Shown: positions 47,853-59,034, counted from the first letter of the stretch. The stretch: 64,000 nt of DNA from Oscarella lobularis (GCF_947507565.1 NC_089185.1:1550001-1614000), one strand, 5' to 3'. Numbers and translations: made by a program. Notes: generated by a model from the letters alone, not told the origin.

Positions 47853-48347
47853 GAACGAAAGAGGCAGCGACAAACCTAAACTTTAGCCCGGGACCGAAAA
47901 AGGCAACGGAGACCGGAAAAGGCAACTGCGGTCATACACATAGGGTTCCGCCTTTTCCGGTCGTTGTTTTATTAGAGTAGGATCGTCGCTGCCTCTTTCG
48001 GTCCCCAGGCAGACTAAGGTCACAAACGTCGGGTCGTCGCTGCCCGCCAGCGCCTAATGTCATAATACTTGTTCCGGCCGTGATAGCAAGGCATGGGGCG
48101 CTGTGGCAATGTTGCAGCGTAGCAGTCAACTCAGAACGAAAGAGGCAACGACAAACCAAAAATTGCCTCTTTCGGTCGACAAAGTATAGGTCACCAACGT
48201 AGGGTCGTACGACGTATTCCACGTTTAAAAGAGGAAATCAAACTCCTCAATGCTCGTTCATTGTTACCTCAAACATGGACTAAGGGGACAGGCAAGGTAT
48301 GATTAATTAAGAGCTGCGTTTAGAATGATAAGTGTAATTTTACAACT

Positions 48348-48540
48348 TTGAGTCGATGGGTTATCATACCCATGAACGAGCAAATTAGACAGCAAACTCC
48401 GGAACAGAGACTAAGCCAGCATCTTTTAAGAGCCCTCTTTAATGAAGCTTCGACAGGGGTCTCCTATTTTATTAGTCTTGGTCACAGGTACGACTGTGAT
48501 CGCGTGTGCAAAGTTAACGTTCTTAGTTTGGTTTTAGGTA
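48348..48540 (+). pseudogene. Exon fragment related to the gene at 57549-59034
   Basis: It encodes RWVIIPMNEQIRQQTPEQR, LSQHLLRALFNEASTGVS and YFISLGHRYD. The minus-strand gene at 57.8-58.0 kb has RVVLIPFCKAIQ, YQHKLHQVIEDASSSIG and YFISLGKLYK at the same spacing. It is a diverged paralogue lying inside the TIR-bounded block. Function is unknown. Confidence 0.55.
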
Positions 48541-49344
48541 CGTCAATGTCAATGAAGGAGCTGATGCCGTCTCGCCAATGACAGCCACCATTGCTCCTCT
48601 TCTTCCACTTGAAATGTGTACGCAGACTTTGCCACAGAAGTAATGAACGTGTGAGAACTCTTAATTGTATGTCAACTCGTTTGATTCTAGAGTACTCGGA
48701 TTTATTTAGGTGCAATCCTTTTCAAAAATCGTTAGAAGCAGGAGCCACAACAAGAACTGTCTGGCAGTCCATTATGATGTATTCGGCGAGTAGATCTCAA
48801 AGAAGCAAATAGGAAGCCGCCTTCTGAGGCTACTTCAACGACTATAAAGCAGCTGTTTTTGCTGTGAAAAGAAAATCGTCTTTCCTCAATGGGTAGGACG
48901 GAAGCTGCTAGATATTTCGTCAAAAGTCAAAAATAAACCGTGAAAGTGAGAACTCTCCATATTTACTTTGGCGAATTCTTAGATTCAGGGTTGTGGCACT
49001 GTGGCATTGTGGCAATGTAGCAGTATGGCAGTAAATTTTAGAGGCAGAGGAGCGTGGCACCGTGGCAACGGGGCAGCCTGCTGAACAAAGCGACAATAAC
49101 ATGGTATGCGCTACGATATTGCGCCAGGGTGCATCGCTCAGTTTGTACTGGTATACGGTGATACAATTACAATAAACTGCTGGCGTAAGTGCAGTGAACC
49201 AGAGATGATACTGTACTTTTTCTGCCACACTGTCACACTACTTTCACGAACATAACCTCTCATTTCCCAAGAGTACAAGCCATTTCTCTAGCTAACGGGA
49301 TGAGTGTGGCACCGTGGCAGCTGGGCGGCCACGGCGCCATGCAC

Positions 49345-49620
49345 ATTGCCACAAAGCCATGTTGCCACAATGCCACGGTGCCACGGTGCCACGCTGCCAC
49401 AACGCCACGCTGCCACAATGCCACGGTGCCGCTGCCACGTTGCCACGCTGCCACGGTGCCGCTGCCACGCTGCCACGCTGCCACGTTGCCACGTTGTCAC
49501 GCTGCCACACTGCCACGTTGCCACGCTGTCACGCTGCCACGTTGCCACGCTGTCACGCTGCCATGTTGCCACGCTGCCTACAATGCCACGGTGCCATAAT
49601 GCCACGTTGCCCACAATGAT
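49345..49620 (-). repeat. Inverted copy of the 8-bp minisatellite
   Basis: Units TGCCACGC and TGCCACGT, the complement of those at 47618-47852. A short ACAGTCACGTTGGCAC duplication follows at 49650-49710. Confidence 0.95.
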
Positions 49621-50013
49621 CGCAATGTCACGCGATGCTCTATGTTATGGTGTCACGACAGTCACGTTGGCACTATTGTTATGGTGTCACGACAGTCACG
49701 TTGGCACTACACCTGTATTGCCGCGTTTTTTGTCTCAAATACATTTACCTCTTCCATCACATGGCTGCACTCAGTGACATTACTACAACCTATCAAAGAA
49801 CACAGTGTCAGTGCATCATTATTAAAACTACATGTAAAACTTAGCTTTCTTGTGTAATTAAGTTGCGCGCGCTAAGGCTGAGTTGCGCGCGCTAAGGCTC
49901 GTTTCTGCGAATAAGCTCACTCTCTCCCGACCCACAGTCTGGACCCAACTGCTTCACATGACCAAGCCGCACCAATCACGCTTCAGTATTAGACATTCCT
50001 CCTGCACGCTACT

Positions 50014-50448
50014 GATTGGCAGGGAATGCGGACTCTCAAAAGCAAAGATTTTGAATTATTTTGAAACATTGGCAAAGGACATTGAGGCAGTGCAAAGTAA
50101 GAGCGTTTCTGTTATCGTCTCAGGGTTCGACAGCGTCACCTAGGCACAGTCCAGAAGGGTTCTTATGGCCTGCCCCAGGTCAATCCTGCCAAGTCTGAGG
50201 AGTCAGACAAGCTCACTATTAGACATTCCTCCTGCACGCTACTGATTGGTCGAAGCCCGTCACGTGATAGAACACGTGCTTTTCCACGAGGCGATCCGAT
50301 GACGCGACTTTGATGACGCACCCAGGGGCCCGATCGATGGACGCCGCAGTTACCTGCTCGAATGGGCCAGTTTCAGATAAGTTTCGCTCTCTAGAACCGC
50401 TTCGACAACGACGCTTTTTGGTTTCTGTCTCTTATATAGACGCTCGAA
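50014..50448 (+). repeat. Left inverted arm
   Basis: From outside inward: an exon-like stretch IGRECGLSKAKILNYFETLA to a stop at 50143, AGGCACAGTCCAGAAGGG, the 33-bp word TATTAGACATTCCTCCTGCA onward (50217-50249), CACGTG sites, then CTTATATAGACGCTCGAA. The 33-bp word also stands just outside, at 49987-50019, and overlaps the arm start by ATTGG. Confidence 0.9.
50433..50438 (+). promoter_or_regulatory. TATA-like box of the DUF6589 gene
   Basis: TATATA within CTCTTATATAGACG, about 90 bp before the ATG at 50526. The identical box is in the right arm at 57254-57259 ahead of the RecQ gene. The promoter role is inferred. Confidence 0.5.
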
Positions 50449-50525
50449 GCTGTGATCTGACTATTGGGAAAGTTATGCGTAGAATTTGGCCATCGCGCAA
50501 GCTCAGTATCCACTGGAATTAACTC

Positions 50526-53500
50526 ATGGCATCTCCTACGCTTCCGAAATTACCCGAATGTCGATTGTGCGGCGTTTCTTGTCGTCGGAGCGACAAAAGG
50601 TTCAGCATACAAAGGAACGACGATTTGCGAGAGGCTTTCGAAGAGATATTAGGCGTACAATCACCGGAATTAGCTTCTGAAATATTGTGCGACTCGTGCA
50701 AAAGGCGAATTCTTTCTGTAAGGTCAACTCTCGCAGCGAAATCTCGAATAAAGTCGATGTTGTCTCGCGGAGAATTCGTTCGTGGCCCTTCCCCGTCTAT
50801 TGAGTGCAGAATCTGTTGCCAGGCGTTGAAGTCAACCGTATTTCGCTTGCAGACGTACAAAGATACTCTTGAAAGGATTATATCTGCAAAACTGCCGGCG
50901 GTGTCTTCTGCGTCGAGCCGGATATGCTATTCTTGCAAAACCCTGGTTACCAAGGCTGCTTCTTCCAAAGAAATGTGTAAAGAAATAGTCAGAACGTATG
51001 AAAGAAATAAGGCTTCTCGACAAAAACGTGCTGCTTCGACTCCTGCTCATGTCAAGGCTGACAGAGTGGATGCAAGGAGTAAAAGACAAAGGTAAGGCAC
51101 CTCGGATTCTCAAGTTACGAAAGATTTAGCTGTTAGGCTTTTTGATGACGTCAAAAAAGATTTTCGACCGATTCGTCCTTGCCCTACAGCTCAAATTCAT
51201 CCATTTGCACAAAAAAACGTTATATCTTCACTCGACTCTTATAGCTGTACAACCCAACAGCCAGAGAGGATGGTATGGTCCTTAACATTGCATGTTCTCA
51301 GTACCTTTCATGTTTACAGCAGGTACCTTCGTTCCCAAACCCAAATCCAAATCACCAAGAAACAGGAATAGCCGAAATTCAAGGAGTTAAAGTGAAACGC
51401 CGAATATAATATACCGCTGTATCTAAACATGACATTTAGGTTCTTGTACGTTACTCGGTAGCAGTCTTCTGAGGCAGTTGCCTTCCCATTTATTTCAATT
51501 AGGAAATTCGGTTGCTCGCTATCACGATGGAAGTGAAGTCGCCCGGGCCGTTTTAGAACATTCCCGTTTAGGAGCAGATATTTGTGATAAAGTTTTTCAA
51601 GGGATAGCACATGAATGCAAACAGTTAACCAAGAAAAAAAGAAAGAAGTTCTATTCTTCGACATGGCCGACCTCAAGACCTTCGGTCATTTACCGTCCAA
51701 AAGTTTGAAGAAGAGTTGTCTGCTGTTGCTCCAACTCTTATGAAAGTTCTAGTGACAGCTGCGTCGTCCGAAAGACAAATCCACCAAGAGAGGAAGAAAC
51801 CTAAAAGAGGTAAAGACATTGGCATTCTCACTGCAGCAGCCATTCTCTTAAAATGTCGTGATAAAGACATGTCCGCTTTACATCACTTGATTGGACTTCT
51901 TCTTCACCACGAAGGCTGTACAAAACAAGCCCTCAGGCAACTTTCAGGGATGAAAATATGCACTTTTCATACCTCGGTACTAAGGAAGATGGACGAAATT
52001 TGTGCAATCTACGATCAAGAATTATTGGAGTGGAAAAATGCAATAGAAGTACACGCTTCATTTGTGCCTGTATTAACTTCTGGTGCTGTTTCTGGACTTC
52101 CTGTTGACTATCAGATTGTGGGAGACAACCTTGATCTGTAAATCGCTCCCCCACTTGTCTACAGTGAAGTACCAGAAACGAACTGTGCACTGGTTTAACG
52201 CTATGGCGGTAAAACATAGGGTTTTAGGAAATCACTTACCTGATGATGAAGCTCAGAGGTCAGTTTCTCAGTTGGAAGCAACGCATTGTTTGCCGACAGC
52301 AAAGGATCACTTCGACCTTAGGCAGCAATTTATTGTTCTCGTCGAACGAATTCTGACCTTGAGGCTTGCGGCGTTTAAACCGTTTCAAAAAGACGTTACT
52401 TGGCACATTGCTCACGAGTACAGCAGTCTTTCTAGAAAACAAACAGAACAAGTAATTCTATAAAATGTTATAACCTGATTATTAACATACCATGCTCTTT
52501 TAGGTACCATTAGGTTTGATTTTGAAAATGAAAACGTTGCCTCTCAGATGATAGAAATACTTCAGCACTTGCATAAGTACGTGCCTGTTGGGCATCAAGT
52601 ATTTCTGGGAGGGGATCAACTAACCTCAGAGAGAGGGAGAAACGCACAGCTGTCGATGCAAGATGGCAGGACTCCAACAGAGTGTCTTCAGGGCGTCATT
52701 TGCAAATCAGAGGACTGGCATGCTGGAGTAGCTTTTCTCTCTGTTTTGTTTCAGATTCTCTACAAGGAAAGTAGTGTCAACGACAAGGGAACTTTGTATC
52801 AGTTGCAAAAGTTAATCAACCACACTTACGTAAGCCGAAAAGTTTCCAAACATGTGTCATCCGTTGAAGAATTTGTTTCTATCGTGTGCGATGCTTACGT
52901 GACATCAGCAGCTATGAATCATCTCAAACTGAGTTCAGTTACTGATTCATATCAGCTAGGAAGCAATCCAAAGGACCATATTAATTCGATTGCAACGGTT
53001 ATTGTAGACAAATACGTTTTTTCTGAGGAAATGGATCAGCGGCGTTTTGATAAATTCAAAGACAACACTGGAGAAGTTGGCCAAAAGTTTCAATGCCGAA
53101 TCATGTCATGTCAAAGAAAGTTTTCTCATCCCAGTCTCCGTAATCGCCACGAACTGAAAGAGCACCAACAAGATCTCACTGATACTCATGACAGAGCAGA
53201 AATACCTGCAGATCAGTCAAGCAGTGTCAGAGGCACTGACCATGTTTTTGAGTATGGAGCGGCTTTCATGAAAATGGCTCTTCTCTACAGAAATTTTACT
53301 GACGCAATTCACGAAGGAGACGGCCAACGGGTTTGCTTGGTTTGGAAATATTTTACCCTATACTTCTTTGCCTATCGGCACACAAAGTACGCCTTAGAAG
53401 GTCTTATACTATCTGCTCGACTGGGCTTTACTCTTACTCCCAGAAAGGCAGAGCAGCTCAAGTGGAATCGCTTTGTTAATGCCACAGGAAAATTGGGAAA

Positions 53501-53888
53501 AAATAAACCACTTGATCTACATCTTGAGCACCTAAATAATATTACCAAAAAGCTTCTTAAACGCTTAGGAGCAAATCTCACTGAAAAGGCAGCTTCAGGT
53601 TGTAGCCAATCAGCGGGAATAATGAAAATGTTAGAAAAGAGTCTTCAGTCTTCAACAGATACCAAACCGGCCCATGGCCAACACGGGACGTTAGACACAA
53701 AGGAAGATTTTGATATTTTGATTCGTTCTTTGAATGAACTACGAGCAACTAGCTTCATACATGGAAGAGCTCACTCTTCTTTTCCTTCATTCTCTAGCGA
53801 CGTATTGGGCAAGTTAAACTTACCAAAGTTTTTCACTTGGGTGAATGACCACAAGAAAAAATTCTACATCGTCGTGCTGACTTTGTAG
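50526..53888 (+). CDS. DUF6589 protein with Cys8 zinc-binding N-terminus (probable transposase)
   Basis: The first exon from 50526 has two CxxC...CxxC clusters: CRLCGVSC with CDSCKRR, then CRICCQ with CYSCK, giving eight paired cysteines. A TAA at about 51093-51095 is in frame with following similarity (TSDSQVTKDLAVRLFDDV), so it is a stop mutation or a poorly marked intron. Later parts are LPSHLFQLGNSVARYHDGSE (51480), ELSAVAPTLMKVLV (51712), KCRDKDMSALHHLIG and VDYQIVGDNLDL (52139, then a GTAAAT donor). VHWFNAMAVKHRVLG and a final exon from about 52504 follow. That exon has VFLGGDQLTSERGR, SEDWHAGVAF, GTLYQLQKL, a C2H2-like finger (CRIMSC to HELKEH) and KPLDLHLEHLNN. GDQLT and DNLD are DUF6589 hallmarks and plausible acidic catalytic sites. 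It ends at 53888, convergent with RecQ. Confidence 0.75.
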
Positions 53889-54001
53889 TTTAATTTAGAC
53901 TGTAATTCGAATGGGTCCGATGTTCAATTATATATCAATCTTTACTCGGAACAACTTTCTGCCTGTGAGGTATTATTCCTTCTTCTATGATGCCCGACTG
54001 T

Positions 54002-54076
54002 CCGTATGTCCGGGTAGGGTAAACGGCTTTTCAGAAAAAACAAGCAAAGAACCGTTTACCCTAGCCGGACATACGG
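54002..54076. terminator. Hairpin between the convergent DUF6589 and RecQ genes
   Basis: Arms CCGTATGTCCGGGTAGGG + TAAACGG (54002-54026) and the complement (54052-54076) pair over 25 positions with one mismatch, around an A-rich loop. The hairpin lies between the two stops (53888 and 54146). A role in ending transcription from both sides is a guess; it could also be an independent small palindromic insertion. Confidence 0.55.
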
Positions 54077-54145
54077 GTTCCTGAAGTTTGGAAACAGTAT
54101 TTCGTTGTAACTTTTATTATTATTAACGGCGGTATGATATTCCTT

Positions 54146-57010
54146 CTAGTCGCTGTCTTCCTGCTCTGAAAAGACTCCTAAAGCCTTTTTTAACATTGAG
54201 AGAGAATCAACACACTCAGACGTTAAGCTACTACTGCTGCTCGTGCTCGAGAGGTTGCCGGAAGAGGTAGAACTTCCTTCCTCCTCCTCCAAGTTCCGCC
54301 ACTCTGCATTCTCCTTCTGAAAATGGTACATGACTACCAGCTCATCTGCTAACTGAAGTTTCTCGTCTGTATCGCCAAAAATTTCCTCTATAGCTGCCAT
54401 CACAAGACGAGCTTGCTGGGTTCCCCCAATAGGGAATATAATTTTTTCACAGTCTTTTACAGTATACAGGATTCTGTAGTTGCGACAGACGTTGTCGATC
54501 AGCTCGTTTGTCATTCCACTTCCAACGGGTCTACTAGTGTAAATCGGTATTGGAAATTTGTTTGTTTTTACTTGCTGCAGAATTTGTTTGAGGAGCTGTT
54601 CACTTTCTGCGTCCTCGGGCCGAAGCTTTCTTTCCTTTTCAGCATTACACTAAAATTAATAAAAAGAAAATTACATGTAGTAATTTATATAGGTAAAATT
54701 TTTACCTCATTAGTGGTCTTTTTTAATTCGGGAAGCAACTGTGTACAATCGTCATTCTCACATGCGCATTTTCTAGCACATATGTCGCAGCATGCGTGTA
54801 AAAGAGTATCCAACACCAGTGGTTTCCAGCCGAATTCTTGCAGAAGCAATTTACGGCGACAATCAGAAGTATTTTCCACGTAGTGTTTCAATTTTGCATC
54901 AACCGTTCTAAGCTGCTTACGATGCCAGACAAGGTAGGCCTTGGATGACTGGCCGTCACGCCCCACCCTTCCGCACTGCTGCACATACTGATCTATTGTG
55001 TTCGGAGGTCCAAAATTGATAACATATCTTATGTCAGGAAAATCTAACTCCATTCCAAGAGCTACAGTTGCAATAACTACTCTGCAACTGCCATCAACCC
55101 TGCCAAATGAACAAGCTACCTCAGCTTTAATTTCCTTTTCCGTCGAACTATGATACATTGCATAGAGTCGATTTGAAGCGGTTTTGGAGCATCCTGACGA
55201 GACGAAAGATAATTCTCCTGGTAATCCTACGCGAAAAGAATCAAAGACTAGTCCACAGTCTTTGAGGCTTCTGCAGTAGATTATTGTTTTGTCGGCTTTA
55301 ACTCCCTTTTTCTTGAGGCTGTCTACTACCCAAGAAAAAATCTTTTCTGGATCATTTGTGACTTTCTCCACAACATATTTAATATTTGGTCGATCGGGGT
55401 TAACTTCAATAAAAGCAGGATTTTTTAAACTCAAAACCTTAGCAATCGTTTTCCTACAGTGCGCCCACGCATAAACTTCCCAACTTTAAAGCGCGCTAGC
55501 GTCTGCGTCGTTCGTCGTGCGTCATCGAGAATGACATCATTGGAATCCTCTGTCCCGTAAGATTCCAATGATGTAAGGCACGTAGGCGTTCGACGAAGTA
55601 CACGCATATAAAGGTCACGTGCTGCTATGTGATTGGCTGGTAACGTACGCGACCGTTAGGTTCCCCTGGTGACGCCCTAGCGCGCTACCACTACTGCGAT
55701 ACCGTTTCTTTGCTTTTCGCCTATTACGTGGCACAGTTTGCTAGCAACAGATTAGAAAAGATTCGTAAAGTACCACAGTAATTTGTTCAGTGCGTTTTAC
55801 TGCATTTTTTGTGTGGAAGGCAGTGCGCGCGTTAGCCACGCCCATGACGACAAAGTCACAAACTCTAACTTCGAAACTAGGCAAAAGATCTAAAATCGCC
55901 TCGACCAAAGTTTAGAGTATTCCCTTTAATGTTGTTTCGCGTGGACGCCAGGTCGCGAATCGCAGCGTAGACTCTAGAAAACTGTCCTATATGGCCTTAG
56001 CAACGATACTTTAAAGCGTAATTGTAGGCAAACGAACGAGCCGAATGGAAATCGCCTCGACCGATCTTTAGAAAAGAGTATTTCGATGCGTTTCGCAAAA
56101 AGAACTAGACTAGTTGCTAAGGAATCTACGCCAAAAAACGTGTAAAAGTACTTTTGCACTATCATGAAGGATTACTCGATCAGCATGCATGCTATCGACT
56201 AATCCTTCGACCAAATCTTAGAGAAATCATGCTACTATCTTTGCGCGTTTGCGAAACGATGGTACGTCTTTCTCATTTTGAATTTCGCGGCCAAGTCCGG
56301 GGAAGGGTCACGTCGTGGGAACCTTATGCGTGGGTGCACTGTAGTAGAAGCTGCGGCGGTAGCAGTTAGGCACAAAACTGGAACGTCTTCGTCAACTAAT
56401 GCTCTGAGTTCACCCAGACGGCTGCACCACTCTCTGAATGCTTGAGATTGCTGCTTTTTTTCATTCATTCCCCTATTATTATCATTAGAAATCAAATTTT
56501 GCATGGATTAAGAGTAGGAGCTTACCAATCTGTTACACAATGAACCTCGTCGATAACTATTGACACAAGTCTTTGTTTGATTTCAATTTTGAGAAAAGCA
56601 CCTCTCCATCCGGAAGTTAAAATTGTCTCTGGACTAGAAAATACATGAGAAACTTCAGGCGGAATAGTTGTTTGTTGAGCTGAAGTCAAAAATAAGCCAT
56701 TGATGCCAAAAGAAGCCAATTTTTTAATTTGATTGGAGATAAGCTGGGTAAGAGGTGAAACGATCAGGACTAAAGCTTTGTGCTCCTTGTCTTTCGGAAA
56801 AAGAAAATCATGTGCCATTGGTAGAAGGTAATATATAAGTGATTTGCCATATCCCGTTGGAAGAATGGCAAATGTGTCTCTGTTTCGTAGTACGCTCGCG
56901 ATAGCATCGACTTGCTTTTCCTTGAGGTGACAAGGGAACGTAGGGTATCGTAGAAGAACAGCAGACAGCGCGTTTCCAATTTCGTCGTCAGTGGTGCAAG
57001 AAAACGCCAT
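54146..57010 (-). CDS. RecQ-like helicase 1, interrupted by a MITE
   Basis: From 57010: LLRYPTFPCHLKEKQVDAIA, Walker A ILPTGYGKSLIY, LIVSPLTQLISNQIK and the DEVH box VIDEVHCVTDW, then a GTAAGC donor. The next exon (from ~56440) has AFREWCSRLGELRALV and motif III CLTATAAAST. There an 885-bp MITE is inserted. Beyond it KTIAKVLSLKNPAF continues with TIIYCRSLKDCGLV, VVIATVALGMELDFPDI and motif VI YVQQCGRVGRDGQSSKAYLV. A Cys-rich zinc-binding part (CCDICARKCACENDDC) follows. A last exon (54514-54146) is Ser/Glu-rich and ends EQEDSD. A 3'-5' DNA helicase in a transposon could help unwind ends or repair donor sites; that is inference. Apart from the MITE the gene looks intact. Confidence 0.88.
55457..56341. 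mobile_element. 885-bp MITE with TA target duplication inside RecQ
   Basis: The ends are CAGTGCGCCCACGCATAA (55457) and the complement TTATGCGTGGGTGCACTG (ending 56341), flanked by TA on both sides. Deleting the element plus one TA restores the RecQ frame as AAASTRKTIAKVL without loss, which fixes the borders. It contains a small hairpin (GACATCATTGGAATC / GATTCCAATGATGT). TA duplication suits Tc1/mariner-type mobilisation, but no transposase is present. Confidence 0.9.
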
Positions 57011-57243
57011 AGTTTTGAGGACTTACGTATTTTTGCTCGTCCGTTTGACTCGGTAAGAGAGGAAGAAGACGAAATTCGGAGCTATACGTTGCACATACTA
57101 GGCCCGATTCTGCGTACTTCTTTTCGATTCCGATCGATCTCAATGACGCCGACGTAGTCTGTAACAGGTGATACGAACATAAAACAGCCGTACAGCATAG
57201 CTTTCTCACGAATACTCGATCGTTAGTGGTACGTTGATCGACA

Positions 57244-57678
57244 TTCGAGCGTCTATATAAGAGACAAAAACCACAAAGCATCGTTGTCGAAGCGGTTTTA
57301 GAGAGCGAAACTTATCTGAAACTGGCCCATTCGAGCAGGTAACTGCGGCGTCCATCGATCGGGCCCTTGGGTGCGTCATCAAAGTCGCGTCATCGGATCG
57401 CCTCGTGGAAAAGCACGTGTTTTATCACGTGACGGGCTTCGACCAATCAGTAGCGTGCAGGAGGAATGTCTAATAGTGAGCTTGTCTGACTCCTCAGACT
57501 TGGCAGGATTGACCTGGGGCAGGCCATAAGAACCCTTCTGGACTGTGCCTAGGTGACGCTGTCGAACCCTGAGACGATAACAGAAACGCTCTTACTTTGC
57601 ACTGCCTCAATGTCCTTTGCCAATGTTTCAAAATAATTCAAAATCTTTGCTTTTGAGAGTCCGCATTCCCTGCCAATC
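57244..57678 (-). repeat. Right inverted arm
   Basis: Mirror of 50014-50448 with few mismatches. On the minus strand its outer edge lies exactly at a TTTTTTAG splice acceptor, so the arm begins with the last exon of the gene at 57549-59034. Confidence 0.9.
57254..57259 (-). promoter_or_regulatory. TATA-like box of the RecQ gene
   Basis: TATATA in the right arm, about 245 bp before the RecQ start at 57010 and identical to the box at 50433-50438. The role is inferred. Confidence 0.45.
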
Positions 57679-59034
57679 TAAAAAATCAGCGGGTGATCAC
57701 AGTACAGTAGAACCATAGTAGTAATTCTAAATGACGATCTTACCTGTATAGTGAAAAATAGGCGTACGATTCGTGAGTGCGATTCCACAATAGCGACAAT
57801 TCCTTGAGTTGCGACGTGTACGTAATGAGGTCTTCCACCTCGCTAGTCTTTTCCTTGTAGAGCTTGCCGAGGGAGATAAAATAGCCGATGCTTGAGGAAG
57901 CGTCTTCTATTACTTGATGCAGCTTGTGCTGGTATGCCTTCGCTTGCTCCTTGTCGGATCTTTGAATCGCTTTGCAAAATGGAATAAGCACTACTCGTGA
58001 AATAGACCTGCAAAATGTCAAAATAAAAGATCAAGTACGTAAATCACCGAAACTATCGCACCTAGCGAGATACTTGTCAAAAGAAAAATTACTTGTAAAC
58101 ATGAAACTGCATGATGCTTTCGTTACGCCATGGGTAAAGCTGCCTTTTTTAATCCTACAAATCATAATTTGCCAATAGGGTGTCAGGGTACGGCTATGAA
58201 ATTATTAAAAAATGATATTACCTGTTGAAAGTATTCATAACGACTTCTTTGATCTCTTGAAATGACTCTGGATCGTCGATATAAAAACCGAAGTTTGTAC
58301 TAGAGAGAAGCATGTGCAGGATAGCTGAAGTTGGGGAGCGGAATCTTGCATGTCCCAGACCGATGAGGCTAAGCGCCGCTGAAGCCAGGAAGTTTTGCAC
58401 GAATCTGGTACTCCGTGCAGCCCAACAACAGACACACCAGACCGCTCTACCCCGAAGATCGTTGCATGCATGACGAGGGCAACCCCTCCAAGCACGAACG
58501 GTATTTGAGCTTCGACATGAGGAAAGTAATGTACAACTCTTTGAGCGGCTGAGATCCGCGGAGAGGCAGCTTTACAATAGGTCGGATTCCTTTTCGAATA
58601 TTTGGTTCTTTGATGTACACGTAGTTACTGATCGCTTCGTCGTCGACGATATCGCCATCTTCATTAGCAAAAAGCTGTAAAAGGCAATATTTAAATATCT
58701 GTGTGAAGGAGATCAAGTCGAACGGCCGTACCTCTGATCCATCAGATAATTCGTACATTTCCGAGTCCTTTTGGTAGCCGTACGATGACACTCCTTCCAA
58801 AACGGTGAATTCTGTTTGCAAGAATTCTCCAATTCTCTCTTGCACGTATTTTCGCAGCTGTTCGTCTCTCAAACTGCACGTCATCCCTAAATATTTAGTA
58901 GATAACATACTGCAACTCCAACGATATGAAAATTCCCTTACCTCCTGATCCGAATTGATTGTTGACTTGAAGCATGAATAGACTGACCTTCTGGCATTTG
59001 TCCGTCGGCATGTAGCAGTTCCTGCGCAATGCAA
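57549..59034 (-). CDS. Unrecognised multi-exon gene ending in the inverted arm
   Basis: Minus-strand exons can be chained. One encodes CSLRDEQLRKYVQERIGEFL, then SSYGYQKDSEMYELSDGSE with a GTACGG donor (~58730). Next is LFANEDGDIVDDEAISNYVY, then LPLRGSQPLKELYITFLMSK. A further exon has LSLIGLGHARFRSPTSAILH and FQEIKEVVMNTFNR with a GTAATA donor (~58220). SISRVVLIPFCKAI and YFISLGKLYKEKTSEVEDL follow (~58010-57745). The final exon IGRECGLSKAKILNYFETLA lies in the right arm, with a stop at 57549. No known domain is recognised. A diverged fragment at 48348 and the duplicated last exon at 50015 show that parts of this gene have been copied. It may itself be transposon-derived. Confidence 0.5.

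Larger units (their letters stand above)
46477..49943. mobile_element. TIR-bounded, minisatellite-filled block
   Basis: The left end TCCAGACTGTGGGTCGG (46477) and its complement (ending 49943) are followed inward by matching TATTCGCAGAAACGAGCC and AGCGCGCGC on both sides (about 46540-46575 and 49866-49915). No target duplication is evident. Inside are a 251-bp tandem duplication, inverted 8-bp minisatellites and a gene fragment at 48348. No transposase is seen. It interrupts a Helitron fragment on its left side. Confidence 0.65.
50014..57678. mobile_element. DUF6589-RecQ transposon with 435-bp inverted repeats (AcademH-like?)
   Basis: Two near-identical inverted arms, 50014-50448 and 57244-57678, enclose a plus-strand DUF6589 gene and a minus-strand RecQ helicase gene that meet around a hairpin at 54002-54076. 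A transposase-like protein with eight paired cysteines plus a superfamily 2 helicase recalls the AcademH group of Academ transposons; that name is my inference. No simple target duplication is seen at the outer limits. The arms also contain a short coding exon belonging to the gene on the right, so the true transposon ends may be inside them. Confidence 0.75.

Noticed and set aside
47587-47980. ORFs encoding VATWQRGS repeats
   Set aside because: They arise from the 8-bp GTGGCAAC minisatellite, whose 24-base super-period keeps all frames open; no independent coding evidence.
46477-49943. Clear target-site duplication for the TIR-bounded block
   Set aside because: The bases outside TCCAGACTG on the two sides do not match; I could not define a duplication, so autonomy and class are left open.
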